Positions 1 to 9,227 of a DNA stretch of 62,671 nt are shown here, in pieces; position 1 is the first letter of the stretch, and each line of letters opens with the position of its first letter. The translations under genes and the position numbers were made by a program. The notes beneath the pieces were generated by a model, which saw only the letters and a program-made list of their open reading frames with translations, searched no databases and had not been told where the DNA came from. Source of the stretch: Prevotella aurantiaca JCM 15754 (GTDB lineage: Bacteria > Bacteroidota > Bacteroidia > Bacteroidales > Bacteroidaceae); contig NZ_BAKF01000013.1 of assembly GCF_000614025.1 (NCBI RefSeq), positions 1 to 62,671 of the forward strand, in the 5' to 3' direction.

Positions 1-211
1 TAGTTCTTCTATGTCGCTGCTATATTATCTGTAAATTATATTTTGTACATGCAATATTTGCTGTATAGGAGCGATTTATTTATGCTTTTATCATGTGTTG
101 AAGATGCAATAAGATGTGAAATATACAATAAGTTATGCTCAAAATTCAGGTATAGATAATGCATAAAAATGCTCTTGATTTATGCAGAAAAGGCTATTGA
201 ATAATAATACC

Positions 212-378
212 TATGCTCTCACTTTGTAATAGTGCCTGTTTTGCATTGCAAAACAGGCACTATTACACGATAAAACAGCCTCTTTTGTAATGTAAAACAA
301 TGGGTTTTACAAAATGCTGGTAGTCAGCGTGTTATCTATTTGTCGTGTTGGTATGTTGTACTTGTATATTTTTACTAT
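212..378 (+). repeat. 22-bp palindrome array, family A copy 1
   Basis: Tandem 22-bp units start at 212, 234, 256, 278 and 300. The unit at 234 reads GCCTGTTTTGCATTGCAAAA plus CA. Overlapping it is an inverted repeat at 227-265 with 19-bp arms and a 1-nt loop. A TTTACT at 371-376 probably corresponds to the TTTACA box of the other copies but sits 10 nt further out. It lies downstream of the minus-strand gene at 437. See copies at 10010, 15673, 27316, 36580 and 44176. Confidence 0.85.
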
Positions 379-436
379 TTTATGCATATAATTATGTAGT
401 GCTAAAAAGGGAAAATACGTCAATTAAGGGGGTAGG

Positions 437-886
437 TTATAGTTCTTTGTAATTGGGAATTGATGGAATAAAAGTGTATGTTTGGTGTTCATAATCCATC
501 TTGCAGATGTAAGTATCTAAGCCGTTCGACACGATGAGATAATCAACGTGGAGTAGGAGATTATAAACTGATATTTGGTCGAAAACCTTCTGTGTGAGCT
601 GAATATGTGGCGCCTTGTATTCTATTATCATTCGTGGGCGCAGATAGTTGTCATATAAAACGCTGTCTGCACGGATAACTTTGTCGCCAACCGAAAGCGA
701 TATCTCATTGGCAAGTAAGCTCATTGGATAATCTTTGTGGTTAATAAGGTAATTAATAAAGTGCTGCCTAACCCACTCTTCGGGTGTTATTACAAGATAT
801 TTTCGTCGCAAAATATCAAAGATTTTGCGACGCCCATTCTCTTCTTTCACCTTTATATTATAGGGTGGGAGGTTTAATTGTAGCAT
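437..886 (-). CDS. HsdR N-terminal-like (type I restriction R) domain protein
   Basis: A stand-alone protein of about 149 residues that resembles the N-terminal nuclease domain of type I restriction R subunits (PF13588 type), common beside holA in Bacteroidales. Visible PD-(D/E)xK-like elements are RADSVLYD followed by PRMIIEYKAP (E-x-K). The helicase part of HsdR is absent, as usual for this family, so it is unlikely to be a complete restriction enzyme; its role is unknown. I chose the ATG at 886 (MLQLNLPPYN) over the upstream ATG at 919 because family members start there. It is divergent from holA, and the gap between them carries the holA promoter. Confidence 0.8.
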   Translation of the reverse strand: MLQLNLPPYNIKVKEENGRRKIFDILRRKYLVITPEEWVRQHFINYLINHKDYPMSLLANEISLSVGDKVIRADSVLYDNYLRPRMIIEYKAPHIQLTQKVFDQISVYNLLLHVDYLIVSNGLDTYICKMDYEHQTYTFIPSIPNYKEL

Positions 887-936
887 TGTTGTCTGTCTTT
901 TTCTAATTTGAGAGAACATTTAAAGCCCTGCAATAT

Positions 937-967
937 TTTGTTTTCTCTTTTTTATCAACTAACTTTG
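937..967 (+). promoter_or_regulatory. Bacteroidota promoter for holA
   Basis: TTTG at 937-940, a 19-nt spacer, then TAACTTTG at 960-967, an excellent match to the Bacteroidota sigma-ABfr consensus. It leaves a leader of roughly 140 nt before the holA start. Confidence 0.75.
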
Positions 968-1114
968 CAGGCGAAAGTATATTGCTTCGAAGTTACCTAT
1001 GGGAACTATTTGAGTGCAAATTCAATACAAATATAGATAAATTTTCTGAGAGTGCGGGCCTATTTATATGGAAATTAGGGGATGACCACAGCAGAAATAA
1101 CAATAAAGTAATAG

Positions 1115-2140
1115 ATGTCAGCAAAACAAGGAACAACATTTCAGGACATAATGAAAGACCTGAAAGCACGGAAGTTCTCTCCTATTTATATATTGATGGG
1201 CGAGGAATCTTATTATATCGACCAAATAACAAATTACATTGCAGAGAATGTGCTGACGCCTGCAGAACAGGATTTTAATCTGAATGTGTGCTTTGGATCA
1301 GATGTTTCTGCAGTGCAGGTTACTGATATGGCTAAGCGTTTCCCGATGATGGCAGAATATCAAGTTGTAATTGTAAAGGAAGCGCAAAACATTCGCTCGC
1401 TCGATGCATTGGAGAAATATTTAAAAAATCCAGCCAAGACCACGATTCTTGTTTGGTGTCATAAGAACGGAAAGATTGACGCAAGAAAGAAAGTGATAGC
1501 TATGGCAGACTCTATTGGAGTGGTATTCGAAAGTAAAAAAATAAGAGAATACCAACTTGCAGGTTTTATGCAAAATTATTTGGCAACGAAAAAAATCAAG
1601 ATTGAGCCAAAAGCATCCCAGATGATAGCTGACCATATCGGAACTGATCTAAATCGTCTGACATCGGAACTAGATAAGGTCACACTATCATTGCCTGAAA
1701 ACGATAAAAGAATTACACCGGAAATTGTTGAGAAAGAGGTAGGAGTAAGTAAGGATTTTAACACTTTCGAATTGCGCGATTCTATCGTAAACCGCAATGT
1801 TTTTAAGGCGAATCAAATTGTAAATTATTTTGATAAGAATCCGAAGGCTGGTTCGCTCTATTCTTTCTTGCCTTTACTCTTCTCATATTTTCAGAATCTA
1901 ATGATAGTTTTCTATTCGCCAAACAATAAAACAGAAAATGATATAGCCCAGGTATTGGAATTAAGAAGCAGCTGGGGAGCGAAAGAATACTATACTGGAA
2001 TGAGAAATTACACAGCTCGAAAGACGATGGATATCATTGCTAAGATCAGAGAAGTAGATGCTAAAAGCAAAGGATTAGATAACCCAAGCACTGGGGCAGG
2101 GGATTTAATGAAAGAACTAATCTTTTTCATTTTACATTAA
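1115..2140 (+). CDS. holA: DNA polymerase III subunit delta
   Basis: 341 residues, the usual length for HolA. It is the clamp-loader subunit that opens the beta sliding clamp at primer-template junctions. The N-terminus FSPIYILMGEESYYIDQI matches the family start (P-I-Y-x-L-x-G-E-E), and the C-terminal helical collar region ends with LDNPSTGAGDLMKELIFFIL, typical of Bacteroidales HolA. The degenerate AAA+ fold lacks a functional P-loop, as expected for delta. It is transcribed alone from the promoter at 937-967, and a strong hairpin follows it. An overlapping reading frame from 982 in another phase has no coding support. Confidence 0.95.
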   Translation: MSAKQGTTFQDIMKDLKARKFSPIYILMGEESYYIDQITNYIAENVLTPAEQDFNLNVCFGSDVSAVQVTDMAKRFPMMAEYQVVIVKEAQNIRSLDALEKYLKNPAKTTILVWCHKNGKIDARKKVIAMADSIGVVFESKKIREYQLAGFMQNYLATKKIKIEPKASQMIADHIGTDLNRLTSELDKVTLSLPENDKRITPEIVEKEVGVSKDFNTFELRDSIVNRNVFKANQIVNYFDKNPKAGSLYSFLPLLFSYFQNLMIVFYSPNNKTENDIAQVLELRSSWGAKEYYTGMRNYTARKTMDIIAKIREVDAKSKGLDNPSTGAGDLMKELIFFILH

Positions 2141-2170
2141 AAAGACATATATTTGGTGCTAAAAATAGAA

Positions 2171-2221
2171 CTAAATGCGTCCAATCTAGGGGATATAAGA
2201 CCCTAAAATGGACGTTTTTAG
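2171..2221 (+). terminator. Nested hairpin after holA
   Basis: Three nested stems pair CTAAA/TTTAG, CGTCCA/TGGACG and TAGGG/CCCTA. It lies 31 nt past the holA stop. The T-run overlaps the outer stem and is not a clean tail, so termination is an inference. Confidence 0.55.
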
Positions 2222-2925
2222 TAGAAAGAATGCCTGAAAATATCCCCTTTTCATACTTTTTAGAGCTAGAATGAATAACTTATTTTATCTGCTTTTTTCG
2301 CGTAATAGCTTGGTAAAAAGTTATTTACGTGTTTTTAACTCCTCTGTAGTTGGCTTATTTAAAAGCAACCTTAACTTCGCTTCGAAATATGTAAATTACG
2401 CTAATTTTGGCCCTTTTTTAAAACCAAAGATTTATAATTAGGTTTTATTAACGTTTAGATTGTTGAATAGTATCTTTACTTTTAAAAACTAAACACGTGT
2501 TATTTGCATTTTAATACTGATTATTTTTAAATATAAAAGTGTACATGCTGTTTTACATTTGTAATTGTAAAACCAAATTATAGCATTTCGTTTTGTAAAC
2601 GTTTAAATATTCATGGCACAGAAAACGAACTAGAACGACAGATAATCAGTTATTTATAAGATTGCATTAACATAAGTGCGACAAAAAAAGGAGATTTCTA
2701 TTGCAAATCAAATAATTTTCTGTATAAAAGCAGTAAAGTGACTATAAGGACATGTTAAAAGCCAGTATTATAAGGCAAAATGCTATTTTAAAGCTTAAAG
2801 TTTAAGTATTATCGTTTATTTATATTTCTAAATGTAAATTGCTGTTGTACGTGCTTTGAGTCTTTTGATTTGTGTTTTTAAATATCAAAACACGAAATTT
2901 AAAAAGCAAAACTCCTTGTTATTTA
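2222..2925. other. AT-rich non-coding stretch
   Basis: About 700 bp of very A+T-rich DNA with no convincing reading frame and no tRNA, rRNA or recognised ncRNA. Short self-complementary patches occur (for example around 2550-2575), but none repeats with the 22-bp period seen elsewhere. It may hold long leader or silencing sequence for the regulator gene downstream. Confidence 0.5.
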
Positions 2926-2957
2926 TTTGGTTTTATGAATTATTTGTTTTACCTTTG
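2926..2957 (+). promoter_or_regulatory. Promoter of the XRE regulator gene
   Basis: TTTG at 2926-2929, a 20-nt spacer and TACCTTTG at 2950-2957. This is a near-perfect Bacteroidota promoter, about 50 nt before the start codon at 3008. Confidence 0.75.
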
Positions 2958-3007
2958 TAAAATCATTAAAAACTGGTCTAAGAGCCATTAAATAGCACAA
3001 ACAGGTT

Positions 3008-3469
3008 ATGAAAGATAGAATAAAACGCTTAATGGAGAGTCAACACATGACCCAACAAACATTTGCAGACTTCATCGGAATTTCGTCTGCTTCGCTTAGT
3101 AGTATCTTTAATGGGAGAACAAAACCGACATTAAATACAGTTGAAGCTATAAAAGGAAAATTTCCGACTCTTAGTCTCGATTGGATCATGTATGGAGTAG
3201 AGCCAATGTTCAAAGAGAAGGTATCTGAATTACAAAATCCAGATGTATCAAACGTATTACCTCCTAATTTAAATCTCTTCGATGAAGTACCATCTGCTCC
3301 CCTCACTTTTACGGTAGATGAACGCAGAATTGATGAAAATTCAGCATTAACACCCAAGGATATAGTTAAAACGGAGGTGAAATATATTGACAAACCACAG
3401 CGTAATATTACTGAAATTCGTATTTTTTTTGATGACCAAACTTGGGAGACATTTGTCCCTAAAAAATGA
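3008..3469 (+). CDS. XRE-family helix-turn-helix regulator
   Basis: 153 residues. An N-terminal Cro/C1-type HTH spans about residues 1-65 (RLMESQHMTQQTFADFIGIS, then SLSSIFNGRTKPTLNTVEAI), a standard five-helix DNA-binding domain. The segment SLDWIMYGVEPMF is typical of Bacteroidales phage-repressor-like regulators. The C-terminal ~70 residues are polar and end in a short conserved-looking strand segment (EIRIFFDDQTWETFVPKK), perhaps for dimerisation. No target can be named. It stands alone between long AT-rich spacers, so autoregulation is plausible. The family call is firm; the biological role is not known. Confidence 0.85.
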   Translation: MKDRIKRLMESQHMTQQTFADFIGISSASLSSIFNGRTKPTLNTVEAIKGKFPTLSLDWIMYGVEPMFKEKVSELQNPDVSNVLPPNLNLFDEVPSAPLTFTVDERRIDENSALTPKDIVKTEVKYIDKPQRNITEIRIFFDDQTWETFVPKK

Positions 3470-3984
3470 TTTTTCTCCCCAAAAATTTAACATTTTATTT
3501 TTGTATAATATAGTAAGATCGATATCCTTTAGTCTCCATGCTGATTTTAAAATCTCTTGGAGACTACTTTATTTCCATTGTATTAAGATGGTCTTATCAC
3601 TATATGGTAATTAGCGTAATATGCCTTATCAGTCTATTTCATATCCTCCTCACTTGTGAATAAATATCTATTTTAATACGTATAATAATACAGCAGCACG
3701 TGTTTGAATTACTTTTTCTTTTACCTTATTATATAGTAACAGTTCATTTCCTTTATGCGAATATTCTTCTTTTATTTTGTGAACCTCGTTTCTTATATGT
3801 TTTAAAATAGTTCTTTTTATATGATGGTGGTCCATTTTTCTATCTATGAGTTCTTGTTTTTAAGTAAAATAATTGCGAATCTCCATTTTTAGTTTTGTTT
3901 TCTCCCATCTATTCTTTATTTACAGAATTTAATTTGTTTGCTAAAAGCGAGATTGATTGTGCTTCGTTGCAATATTTTTTTGTG
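3470..3984. other. Intergenic region with a weak hairpin
   Basis: No gene seen. GTCTCCA at 3532-3538 pairs with TGGAGAC at 3558-3564 and may end transcription of the XRE gene. The rest is T-rich and non-coding. A frame open from 3895 into pyrK is only an upstream extension of that gene. Confidence 0.5.
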
Positions 3985-3992
3985 TATCTTTG
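3985..3992 (+). promoter_or_regulatory. -7 element upstream of pyrK
   Basis: TATCTTTG lies 25 nt before the pyrK ATG, with no clear TTTG at the -33 position. It supports the start at 4018, because the upstream in-frame ATG at 3895 would precede the promoter. Confidence 0.6.
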
Positions 3993-4017
3993 CAGTAATA
4001 TTTTCTATTATATCATC

Positions 4018-4791
4018 ATGAAACAGAAGTTTATACTCGACCTAAAGGTTGTATCTGCAGAACGTTTGAATGCGAAAAATGTGTTGATTAAACTCACTCA
4101 CGATAATAAACTGCCTGCTATGTTGCCCGGTCAGTTTGTTGAAATTAAGGTTGATGGTTCATCTACAACCTATTTACGTCGCCCTATTTCTATAAACTTT
4201 GTTGATAAGGAACGTAATGAATTGTGGTTACTTGTTGCAGAAGTGGGTGATGGTACACGTACTATAGCAGCTGTAAAACCAGGTGATGTGCTTAACTGTG
4301 TATTTCCCTTGGGTAATAGCTTCACCTATCCAGCTTCGTCTTCCGATAGTCTTTTGCTTATAGGTGGTGGCGTTGGAGTTGCTCCTTTGCTATATTTTGG
4401 TATGCTTTGCAAAGAACGTGGCATTTCAGTAACCTTCTTATTAGGTGCGCGTACAGCTTCCGATTTATTGGAATTAGATGAGTTTAAGAAATATGGTGAA
4501 GTCTTTATTACTACCGAAGATGGCTCTATGGGCGAGCAAGGATACGTTACGAATCATTCCATATTGCAGAAATGCCGTTTTGAACAGATTTCTACCTGTG
4601 GTCCTAAGCCAATGATGGTGTCAGTTGCAAAGTATGCGCAGACTGCTAATATTCGCTGCGAGGCTTCTTTAGAGAATCTTATGGCATGCGGATTAGGTGC
4701 CTGTCTTTGTTGTGTTGAGAAGACTACAGAAGGTAATCTATGCGTTTGTACTGAGGGACCAGTGTTCGATATTAAACAGTTACTATGGTAA
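4018..4791 (+). CDS. pyrK: Dihydroorotate dehydrogenase electron-transfer subunit
   Basis: 257 residues from the ATG at 4018 (MKQKFILDLKV). It carries electrons from the class 1B PyrD flavin to NAD+ through FAD and a 2Fe-2S cluster, in UMP synthesis in the cytoplasm. In order: a ferredoxin-reductase beta-barrel with the FAD motif RRPIS, a nucleotide-binding loop LLIGGGVGVAPL, and a C-terminal cysteine cluster MACGLGACLCC...CVCTEGPVF that matches the PyrK 2Fe-2S site. A frame upstream to 3895 is open, but the promoter at 3985-3992 argues against its use. It is followed by pyrD after 71 nt, forming the expected heterotetramer operon. Confidence 0.95.
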   Translation: MKQKFILDLKVVSAERLNAKNVLIKLTHDNKLPAMLPGQFVEIKVDGSSTTYLRRPISINFVDKERNELWLLVAEVGDGTRTIAAVKPGDVLNCVFPLGNSFTYPASSSDSLLLIGGGVGVAPLLYFGMLCKERGISVTFLLGARTASDLLELDEFKKYGEVFITTEDGSMGEQGYVTNHSILQKCRFEQISTCGPKPMMVSVAKYAQTANIRCEASLENLMACGLGACLCCVEKTTEGNLCVCTEGPVFDIKQLLW

Positions 4792-4862
4792 TTATGGGTC
4801 CTGATGGCATTTGATGATGTTCAAATATAATGTAATAGTGAATTAAAAAACAATCAAAAGCG

Positions 4863-5771
4863 ATGGCAGATTTAAGTGTTAAGATAAGCAACCTACAACT
4901 AAAGAATCCTGTAATGACCGCTAGTGGAACCTTTGGCTATGGTATTGAGTTTCAAGATTTCGTTCCGTTAGACCAGATTGGTGGTATTATCGTGAAGGGA
5001 ACTACCCTAAAACCTCGTGAGGGAAACGACTATCCCCGTATGGTAGAGACGCCTATGGGTATGCTTAATTGCGTGGGACTTCAAAATAAAGGTGTGGATT
5101 ATTTCATAGAACACATTTATCCAGAAGTTAGTAAGATAGATACGAACATCATAGTGAACGTCAGTGGTGACTCTCCTGAGACCTATGCAGAAGCCGCAGA
5201 GAGACTAAATGATCTTGAATATATTCCAGCTATTGAGCTGAATATATCTTGTCCTAATGTGAAAAAGGGAGGAATGGCGTTTGGTGTAACCTGTTCCGGA
5301 GCTTCAACTGTGGTTCGCGAAGTACGTAAACATTACCATAAGACTCTTATTGTTAAGCTTTCGCCTAACGTAACCGATGTTGCAAGCATTGCTCGTTCGT
5401 GCGAAGACGAAGGTGCTGATGCAGTTTCGCTCATCAACACACTTATGGGTATGTCTATTGATATTGAGAAACGCGCTCATCGCCTAAGTATTCGCACTGG
5501 CGGACTCAGTGGCCCAGCAGTTAAACCAGTAGCTCTTCGCATGGTTTACGATGTTGCTCATGCTGTTAAAATACCTGTTATAGGACTTGGCGGTATATCT
5601 ACGGCTGCTGATGCCATAGAGTTTTTGATGGCAGGTGCAACTGCAATACAGATTGGTACTGCTAATTTCGTTGACCCACAAGTTACGTTGAAGGTGCGCA
5701 ATGGTATAAACGAATGGTTGGATAGCCATGGTTGCAAGTCGATAAATGAAATCATTGGATGTGTAGAATAG
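4863..5771 (+). CDS. pyrD: Dihydroorotate dehydrogenase, class 1B catalytic subunit
   Basis: 302 residues, full length. It oxidises dihydroorotate to orotate using FMN and passes electrons to PyrK. Visible motifs are TASGTFGYG near the N-terminus, ELNISCPN, the active-site loop with the class 1 base cysteine in [18 protein letters not shown], and the FMN-phosphate site [10 protein letters not shown]. The neighbour pyrK confirms the NAD-linked class 1B form over the quinone-linked class 2. Convergent with the gene at 5974; the space between holds a palindrome array. Confidence 0.96.
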   Translation: MADLSVKISNLQLKNPVMTASGTFGYGIEFQDFVPLDQIGGIIVKGTTLKPREGNDYPRMVETPMGMLNCVGLQNKGVDYFIEHIYPEVSKIDTNIIVNVSGDSPETYAEAAERLNDLEYIPAIELNISCPNVKKGGMAFGVTCSGASTVVREVRKHYHKTLIVKLSPNVTDVASIARSCEDEGADAVSLINTLMGMSIDIEKRAHRLSIRTGGLSGPAVKPVALRMVYDVAHAVKIPVIGLGGISTAADAIEFLMAGATAIQIGTANFVDPQVTLKVRNGINEWLDSHGCKSINEIIGCVE

Positions 5772-5804
5772 CCCTTGCTTCCTCTTAAAACTTTTGGTAT
5801 TTAG

Positions 5805-5896
5805 AAAAGAATGATATCTTATTCGGGCAAAAATGATGTCATTTTCAAGTAAATATGACGTCATATTTTGGTGAATATGACGTCATATTTTTATTC
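5805..5896. repeat. 22-bp palindrome array, family B copy 1
   Basis: Four units with palindrome cores GATATC (5813), GATGTC (5835), GACGTC (5857) and GACGTC (5879), spaced exactly 22 nt. The last two carry the perfect palindrome TATGACGTCATA flanked by A/T runs. It lies between convergent genes (pyrD and the immunity gene). The same array type occurs at 18212-18299. Confidence 0.85.
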
Positions 5897-5973
5897 AGTC
5901 CAATCATATTGGTACTTCAAGCATATTAAAATGCCTTCATGGATTGGACTCATTATTATTGCATAGCGAGCAA

Positions 5974-6417
5974 TTAATCCTTAGCTTCAATTAAGTTTTC
6001 AACAAATTCGCTATAGTTTGGTGCTAAATATTCAATGCAATCTTCTGTAAATTCCCCTAAATCCATCAATAGCAACACAACCTCTTCTGTTTTTAAATCT
6101 ATTGCAAAGTAGTTTCCTCCCCAATCAACTGCGAAAGGTAAGTAGTGCAATGGAACGTTTACTGAAGTCAATTTCGCATAGCTTTTCTCTATTTTCATTT
6201 CTCCTAAGTCATCGCTATAATACTTTATGGGGAGGTAAAAACTAATCTCATAACCATCTTCTTCATCCTCTGCGTCGCAGAAAAGCGCCTTGTCAGGTAC
6301 TCCTCCGTTGAAGGTTAAGTATTGAGAAGCAAATTCTTTGGGTAATTTGTGCCCCGTTATACGTTCAAGATTAGCTATATCTTCTTGTACTATTGCTTGT
6401 GCTGTCTTTATAAACAT
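5974..6417 (-). CDS. SMI1/KNR4 (SUKH) family immunity-type protein
   Basis: 147 residues. It resembles SUKH-superfamily proteins, which in bacteria are mostly immunity proteins against polymorphic toxins. Supporting features are the N-terminal helix ending HKLPKEFASQYLTFNGGVP, the hallmark ...P..Y..FxxxNGG.P segment, and the later LPFAVDWGGNYFAIDL stretch with the family tryptophan/glycine pair. No signal peptide, so cytoplasmic. It is the last of three small minus-strand genes (7706 to 5974) that all look like immunity genes, with no toxin gene in the window, so it is probably an orphan immunity gene. Confidence 0.8.
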   Translation of the reverse strand: MFIKTAQAIVQEDIANLERITGHKLPKEFASQYLTFNGGVPDKALFCDAEDEEDGYEISFYLPIKYYSDDLGEMKIEKSYAKLTSVNVPLHYLPFAVDWGGNYFAIDLKTEEVVLLLMDLGEFTEDCIEYLAPNYSEFVENLIEAKD

Positions 6418-6494
6418 AGTCTTTATATGTTCTATTTTAGTTGTATATAAATATTGTTTAATGTTGCTTCCTACTCCAAAACAAACAGTTGTTA

Positions 6495-7205
6495 TTAAAT
6501 TTCAAGTGTTTGCTCATGATAATCCAAGCCTGTCATCTTAGCTTTTTTCATGTAATTGATAAGCCTTTCCGAGAAGAATAAGCCCACTGCGCGAACTTTC
6601 AAGATATCAAAATCGTATTTTTCTACAAGGGAAATGTGGCTTATTTCCGTAAATTTCTGTTCACGATTTTTATATTCTACGAACGAATTAAACTTTAAAC
6701 GTTCCCTCGAAAAGGAATCTATAATGATGCTTTTCGTGTAATCTATCTGCTCAAGAGGAATGCAAGGGAATGCTAAAAGATAATAGTTTTTTGTTGTGGA
6801 GAACTCTGGAATGCCCACTTGAATTTCGGAATGTAAGGGCAATTTGAATTGTTCAAGCACTTTCTTTGTCTTTTCTGAAACTATAAAATCGAGCATTCCG
6901 AAGGAGTTGTCCGTCATGTTCGATATGAAATCAGTTTCTTTTACCCGCTTTTTAGTTTTATAATAAACTATCTGTCCCAACTTGGAAACGTCAATTATAG
7001 GAAAGTCTTCTATGCCAATGAACATTTTACCTTCCCACAAACACCTACAATACTCCATTAGATAATCCTTCTCTTCCACATTAGCAAAGGAATATTGCTG
7101 TTTCTTGAGTCGTATTTCTACTTGATTGGTAACACCATCTGATATTCCTGTTACAGAACTTTCTATTGATGGACGTACTCTGAAATATCTTTTGTTCTCT
7201 TCCAT
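6495..7205 (-). CDS. Immunity-type protein (DUF1629/Imm11/Imm43-like)
   Basis: 236 residues, soluble, no signal peptide. The C-terminal pattern VRAVGLFFSERLINYMKKAK followed by MTGLDY resembles immunity proteins of the DUF1629/Imm11/Imm43 group, which end in '(I/F)SE.L...(...)TGL.(F/Y)'. The assignment is by eye from that C-terminal signature. It sits between a SUKH gene and another small immunity-like gene on the same strand, which supports the reading. No partner toxin is visible. Alternative: an uncharacterised Bacteroidales protein with a similar tail. Confidence 0.55.
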   Translation of the reverse strand: MEENKRYFRVRPSIESSVTGISDGVTNQVEIRLKKQQYSFANVEEKDYLMEYCRCLWEGKMFIGIEDFPIIDVSKLGQIVYYKTKKRVKETDFISNMTDNSFGMLDFIVSEKTKKVLEQFKLPLHSEIQVGIPEFSTTKNYYLLAFPCIPLEQIDYTKSIIIDSFSRERLKFNSFVEYKNREQKFTEISHISLVEKYDFDILKVRAVGLFFSERLINYMKKAKMTGLDYHEQTLEI

Positions 7206-7304
7206 TTATCTACTATTGGCTTTACAGTTGTTGCTTAAAATAAAGGTTATGAATTCAGTGCTTGAGGACTAATATAGTATAAGATGTTATTCATTGGAAT
7301 TGCA

Positions 7305-7706
7305 TCAGTTAATGATCTCGTCCCAATAATGCGGACTATAAATTGTTACAGTCCTTTCCCCTTCATCTTTTTGAAATCCACTGAGGGCAATACCGATGCT
7401 ATCGAATATAGTAAAACCATATTTCTGTATGCACGAAAAACTATCCTTTAGCTTATCAATTATATTTTCGTAGCAGAATAAATTGTAATCGTTGTAATAC
7501 AATTCAACTTCTTTTTTTTCGATTACAGATATTTCCACCAATCTATTATTTTCGAAAACTAAAGACAAATCGTCTGAATACAATTTTATAAGAAGACCTT
7601 TATCAACTTTCTCAAAGCCATTCTCTGCTTTACTCAAAATTTCTTCAAGAGAGCTTCCAAACTTGTATTCGCTCATTCCCTCGTAAGGTTTTATTACGTA
7701 TTTCAT
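7305..7706 (-). CDS. Small protein, probable immunity protein
   Basis: 133 residues, acidic, cytoplasmic. The opening MKYVIKPYEGMSEYKFGSSL followed by EEI resembles small immunity proteins that begin '...PYxGxxxIxFGxSxEEV'. I do not recognise a named family with confidence. It is the first gene of the three-gene minus-strand immunity-like group. No RBS of note. Confidence 0.55.
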   Translation of the reverse strand: MKYVIKPYEGMSEYKFGSSLEEILSKAENGFEKVDKGLLIKLYSDDLSLVFENNRLVEISVIEKKEVELYYNDYNLFCYENIIDKLKDSFSCIQKYGFTIFDSIGIALSGFQKDEGERTVTIYSPHYWDEIIN

Positions 7707-7905
7707 CTTTCTTTATTCTCAAAACGTGGTAAAATCTATATCAGGATGCAAATATACTTAATGTTTTTGTAAAACTATTATTTTGCTGTTTTATATTGTT
7801 TTTATTCCTAAAATAAAGGTTTGGTTTCAAAAGAAATACCATTTCTTTTTCTTCGCAGATATGCTGTATATGCTTGTTTTAGAAGTTTTACCTTATATAA
7901 AAAAT

Positions 7906-7933
7906 TTGAGAGCGTTCAATCGAACGCTCTCAA
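7906..7933 (-). terminator. Terminator after aroC
   Basis: TTGAGAGCGTTC (7906-7917) pairs perfectly with GAACGCTCTCAA (7922-7933). On the minus strand a run of T follows. It ends the aroC transcript about 140 nt past the stop and may also shield the immunity genes. Confidence 0.8.
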
Positions 7934-8076
7934 CCAACACAAAAACTAAACTAGACTTAACTAAAAGTTTTTCGCACTATTTTCACAAACGGCTACGAAA
8001 TATGTTACAAATGTACGATTAAATAATTACAAAATAATACATTGTATGCAGAAAAATTACGTTTTGCCGTAAAATA

Positions 8077-9165
8077 TCATACTCTTTTGGAGTTATTGAC
8101 CAATAAAGCGTCTAATAATATCATTGCTGTCATTGATTCAACAATAGGTACTGCCCGTGGAAGAACACAAGGGTCGTGCCTTCCGCGTGGGTCTATTGTA
8201 TGTTCGTTGCCTGCAATGTCAACTGTCTTTTGCTCCATCAGTAAAGTTGCTACTGGCTTAAAGGCAACTCTGAAGTATATATCTTCACCATTACTTATTC
8301 CGCCTTGTATACCTCCACTGTGGTTTGTTTGTATTGCAATATCGTCGTTTTCGTTTTCTTTTATTGTTGCAAAACCATCGTTTTGCTGGCTTCCTCTCCA
8401 TGTACTTCCGTCGAAACCTTCACCGTACTCAAAGCCTTTTGCTGCATTTATGCTTAGCATTGCTGCGCCAAGTTGTGCATGTAGTTTGCCAAATTCGGGC
8501 TCTCCTAATCCTACTGGGCACCCTTTTACAACACAAGTGATAACTCCTCCGATGGTATCACCTTCACTCTTCACCTTCGCAATCAAGCTTTCCATTTCTT
8601 TTGCCTTTGCTTCGTCAGGACATCTCACAGCGTTTTTCTCTGTCAAAGACAGGTCGTATCTTCTGTAATCCCTTTCTAATGCAATGTTGCCTATCTGCGA
8701 TGTATAGGCTTGAATGCTTATATTGTATTTCCGTAATACAAGTTTTGCCAATGCACCTGCTACAACTCTGGCCAGCGTAATGCGTGCTGAAGCTCGTCCT
8801 CCCCCTCGATAATCGCGTATGCCGTACTTTTTATAATAGGTGTAATCGGCATGCGATGGTCTGAAAAGGTCGCGAATCGCATCGTAATCCTTTGTCTGTT
8901 GGTTCTTGTTTTTAACGATAAAGCCAATCGGTGCACCTGTTGATTTGCCTTCAAATACACCGCTCAGCAATTCAACCTCGTCGGTTTCTTTCCTATCAGT
9001 GGTGATTTTGCTCTGCCCTGGTCGGCGTCTGTTCAGTTCGTTTTGAATGAATTCAAGGTCGATATCTATACCTGGTGGCATTCCATCTACTATACCGCCT
9101 ATCGCAACACCATGGCTTTCGCCAAAGGTAGTCAATGTATACAGTGTGCCAATTATATTCGGCAT
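8077..9165 (-). CDS. aroC: Chorismate synthase
   Basis: 362 residues, full length. It converts 5-enolpyruvylshikimate-3-phosphate to chorismate using reduced FMN, the last common step to aromatic amino acids. Signatures are TTFGESHG near residue 15, [15 protein letters not shown], the second signature [12 protein letters not shown], and the C-terminal [19 protein letters not shown]. Start [11 protein letters not shown] fits the family. Upstream on the same strand is slyD (62-nt gap), so the two may be co-transcribed. Confidence 0.97.
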   Translation of the reverse strand: MPNIIGTLYTLTTFGESHGVAIGGIVDGMPPGIDIDLEFIQNELNRRRPGQSKITTDRKETDEVELLSGVFEGKSTGAPIGFIVKNKNQQTKDYDAIRDLFRPSHADYTYYKKYGIRDYRGGGRASARITLARVVAGALAKLVLRKYNISIQAYTSQIGNIALERDYRRYDLSLTEKNAVRCPDEAKAKEMESLIAKVKSEGDTIGGVITCVVKGCPVGLGEPEFGKLHAQLGAAMLSINAAKGFEYGEGFDGSTWRGSQQNDGFATIKENENDDIAIQTNHSGGIQGGISNGEDIYFRVAFKPVATLLMEQKTVDIAGNEHTIDPRGRHDPCVLPRAVPIVESMTAMILLDALLVNNSKRV

Positions 9166-9227
9166 ATTGTTTTCCTTTCCTTATTCTTCTGTTACAGACG
9201 TCTTTGAGAGCGTATTGTTTTTAGAGA

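Noticed and set aside
212..330. CRISPR array
   Set aside because: Units are contiguous 22-bp near-repeats without unique spacers, and no cas genes occur in the window.
982..1278. Protein gene before holA
   Set aside because: It overlaps the holA leader and start in another phase, has no family resemblance and starts within the promoter region.
8042..8668. Plus-strand gene opposite aroC
   Set aside because: Ser/Pro-rich antisense shadow of a highly conserved gene.
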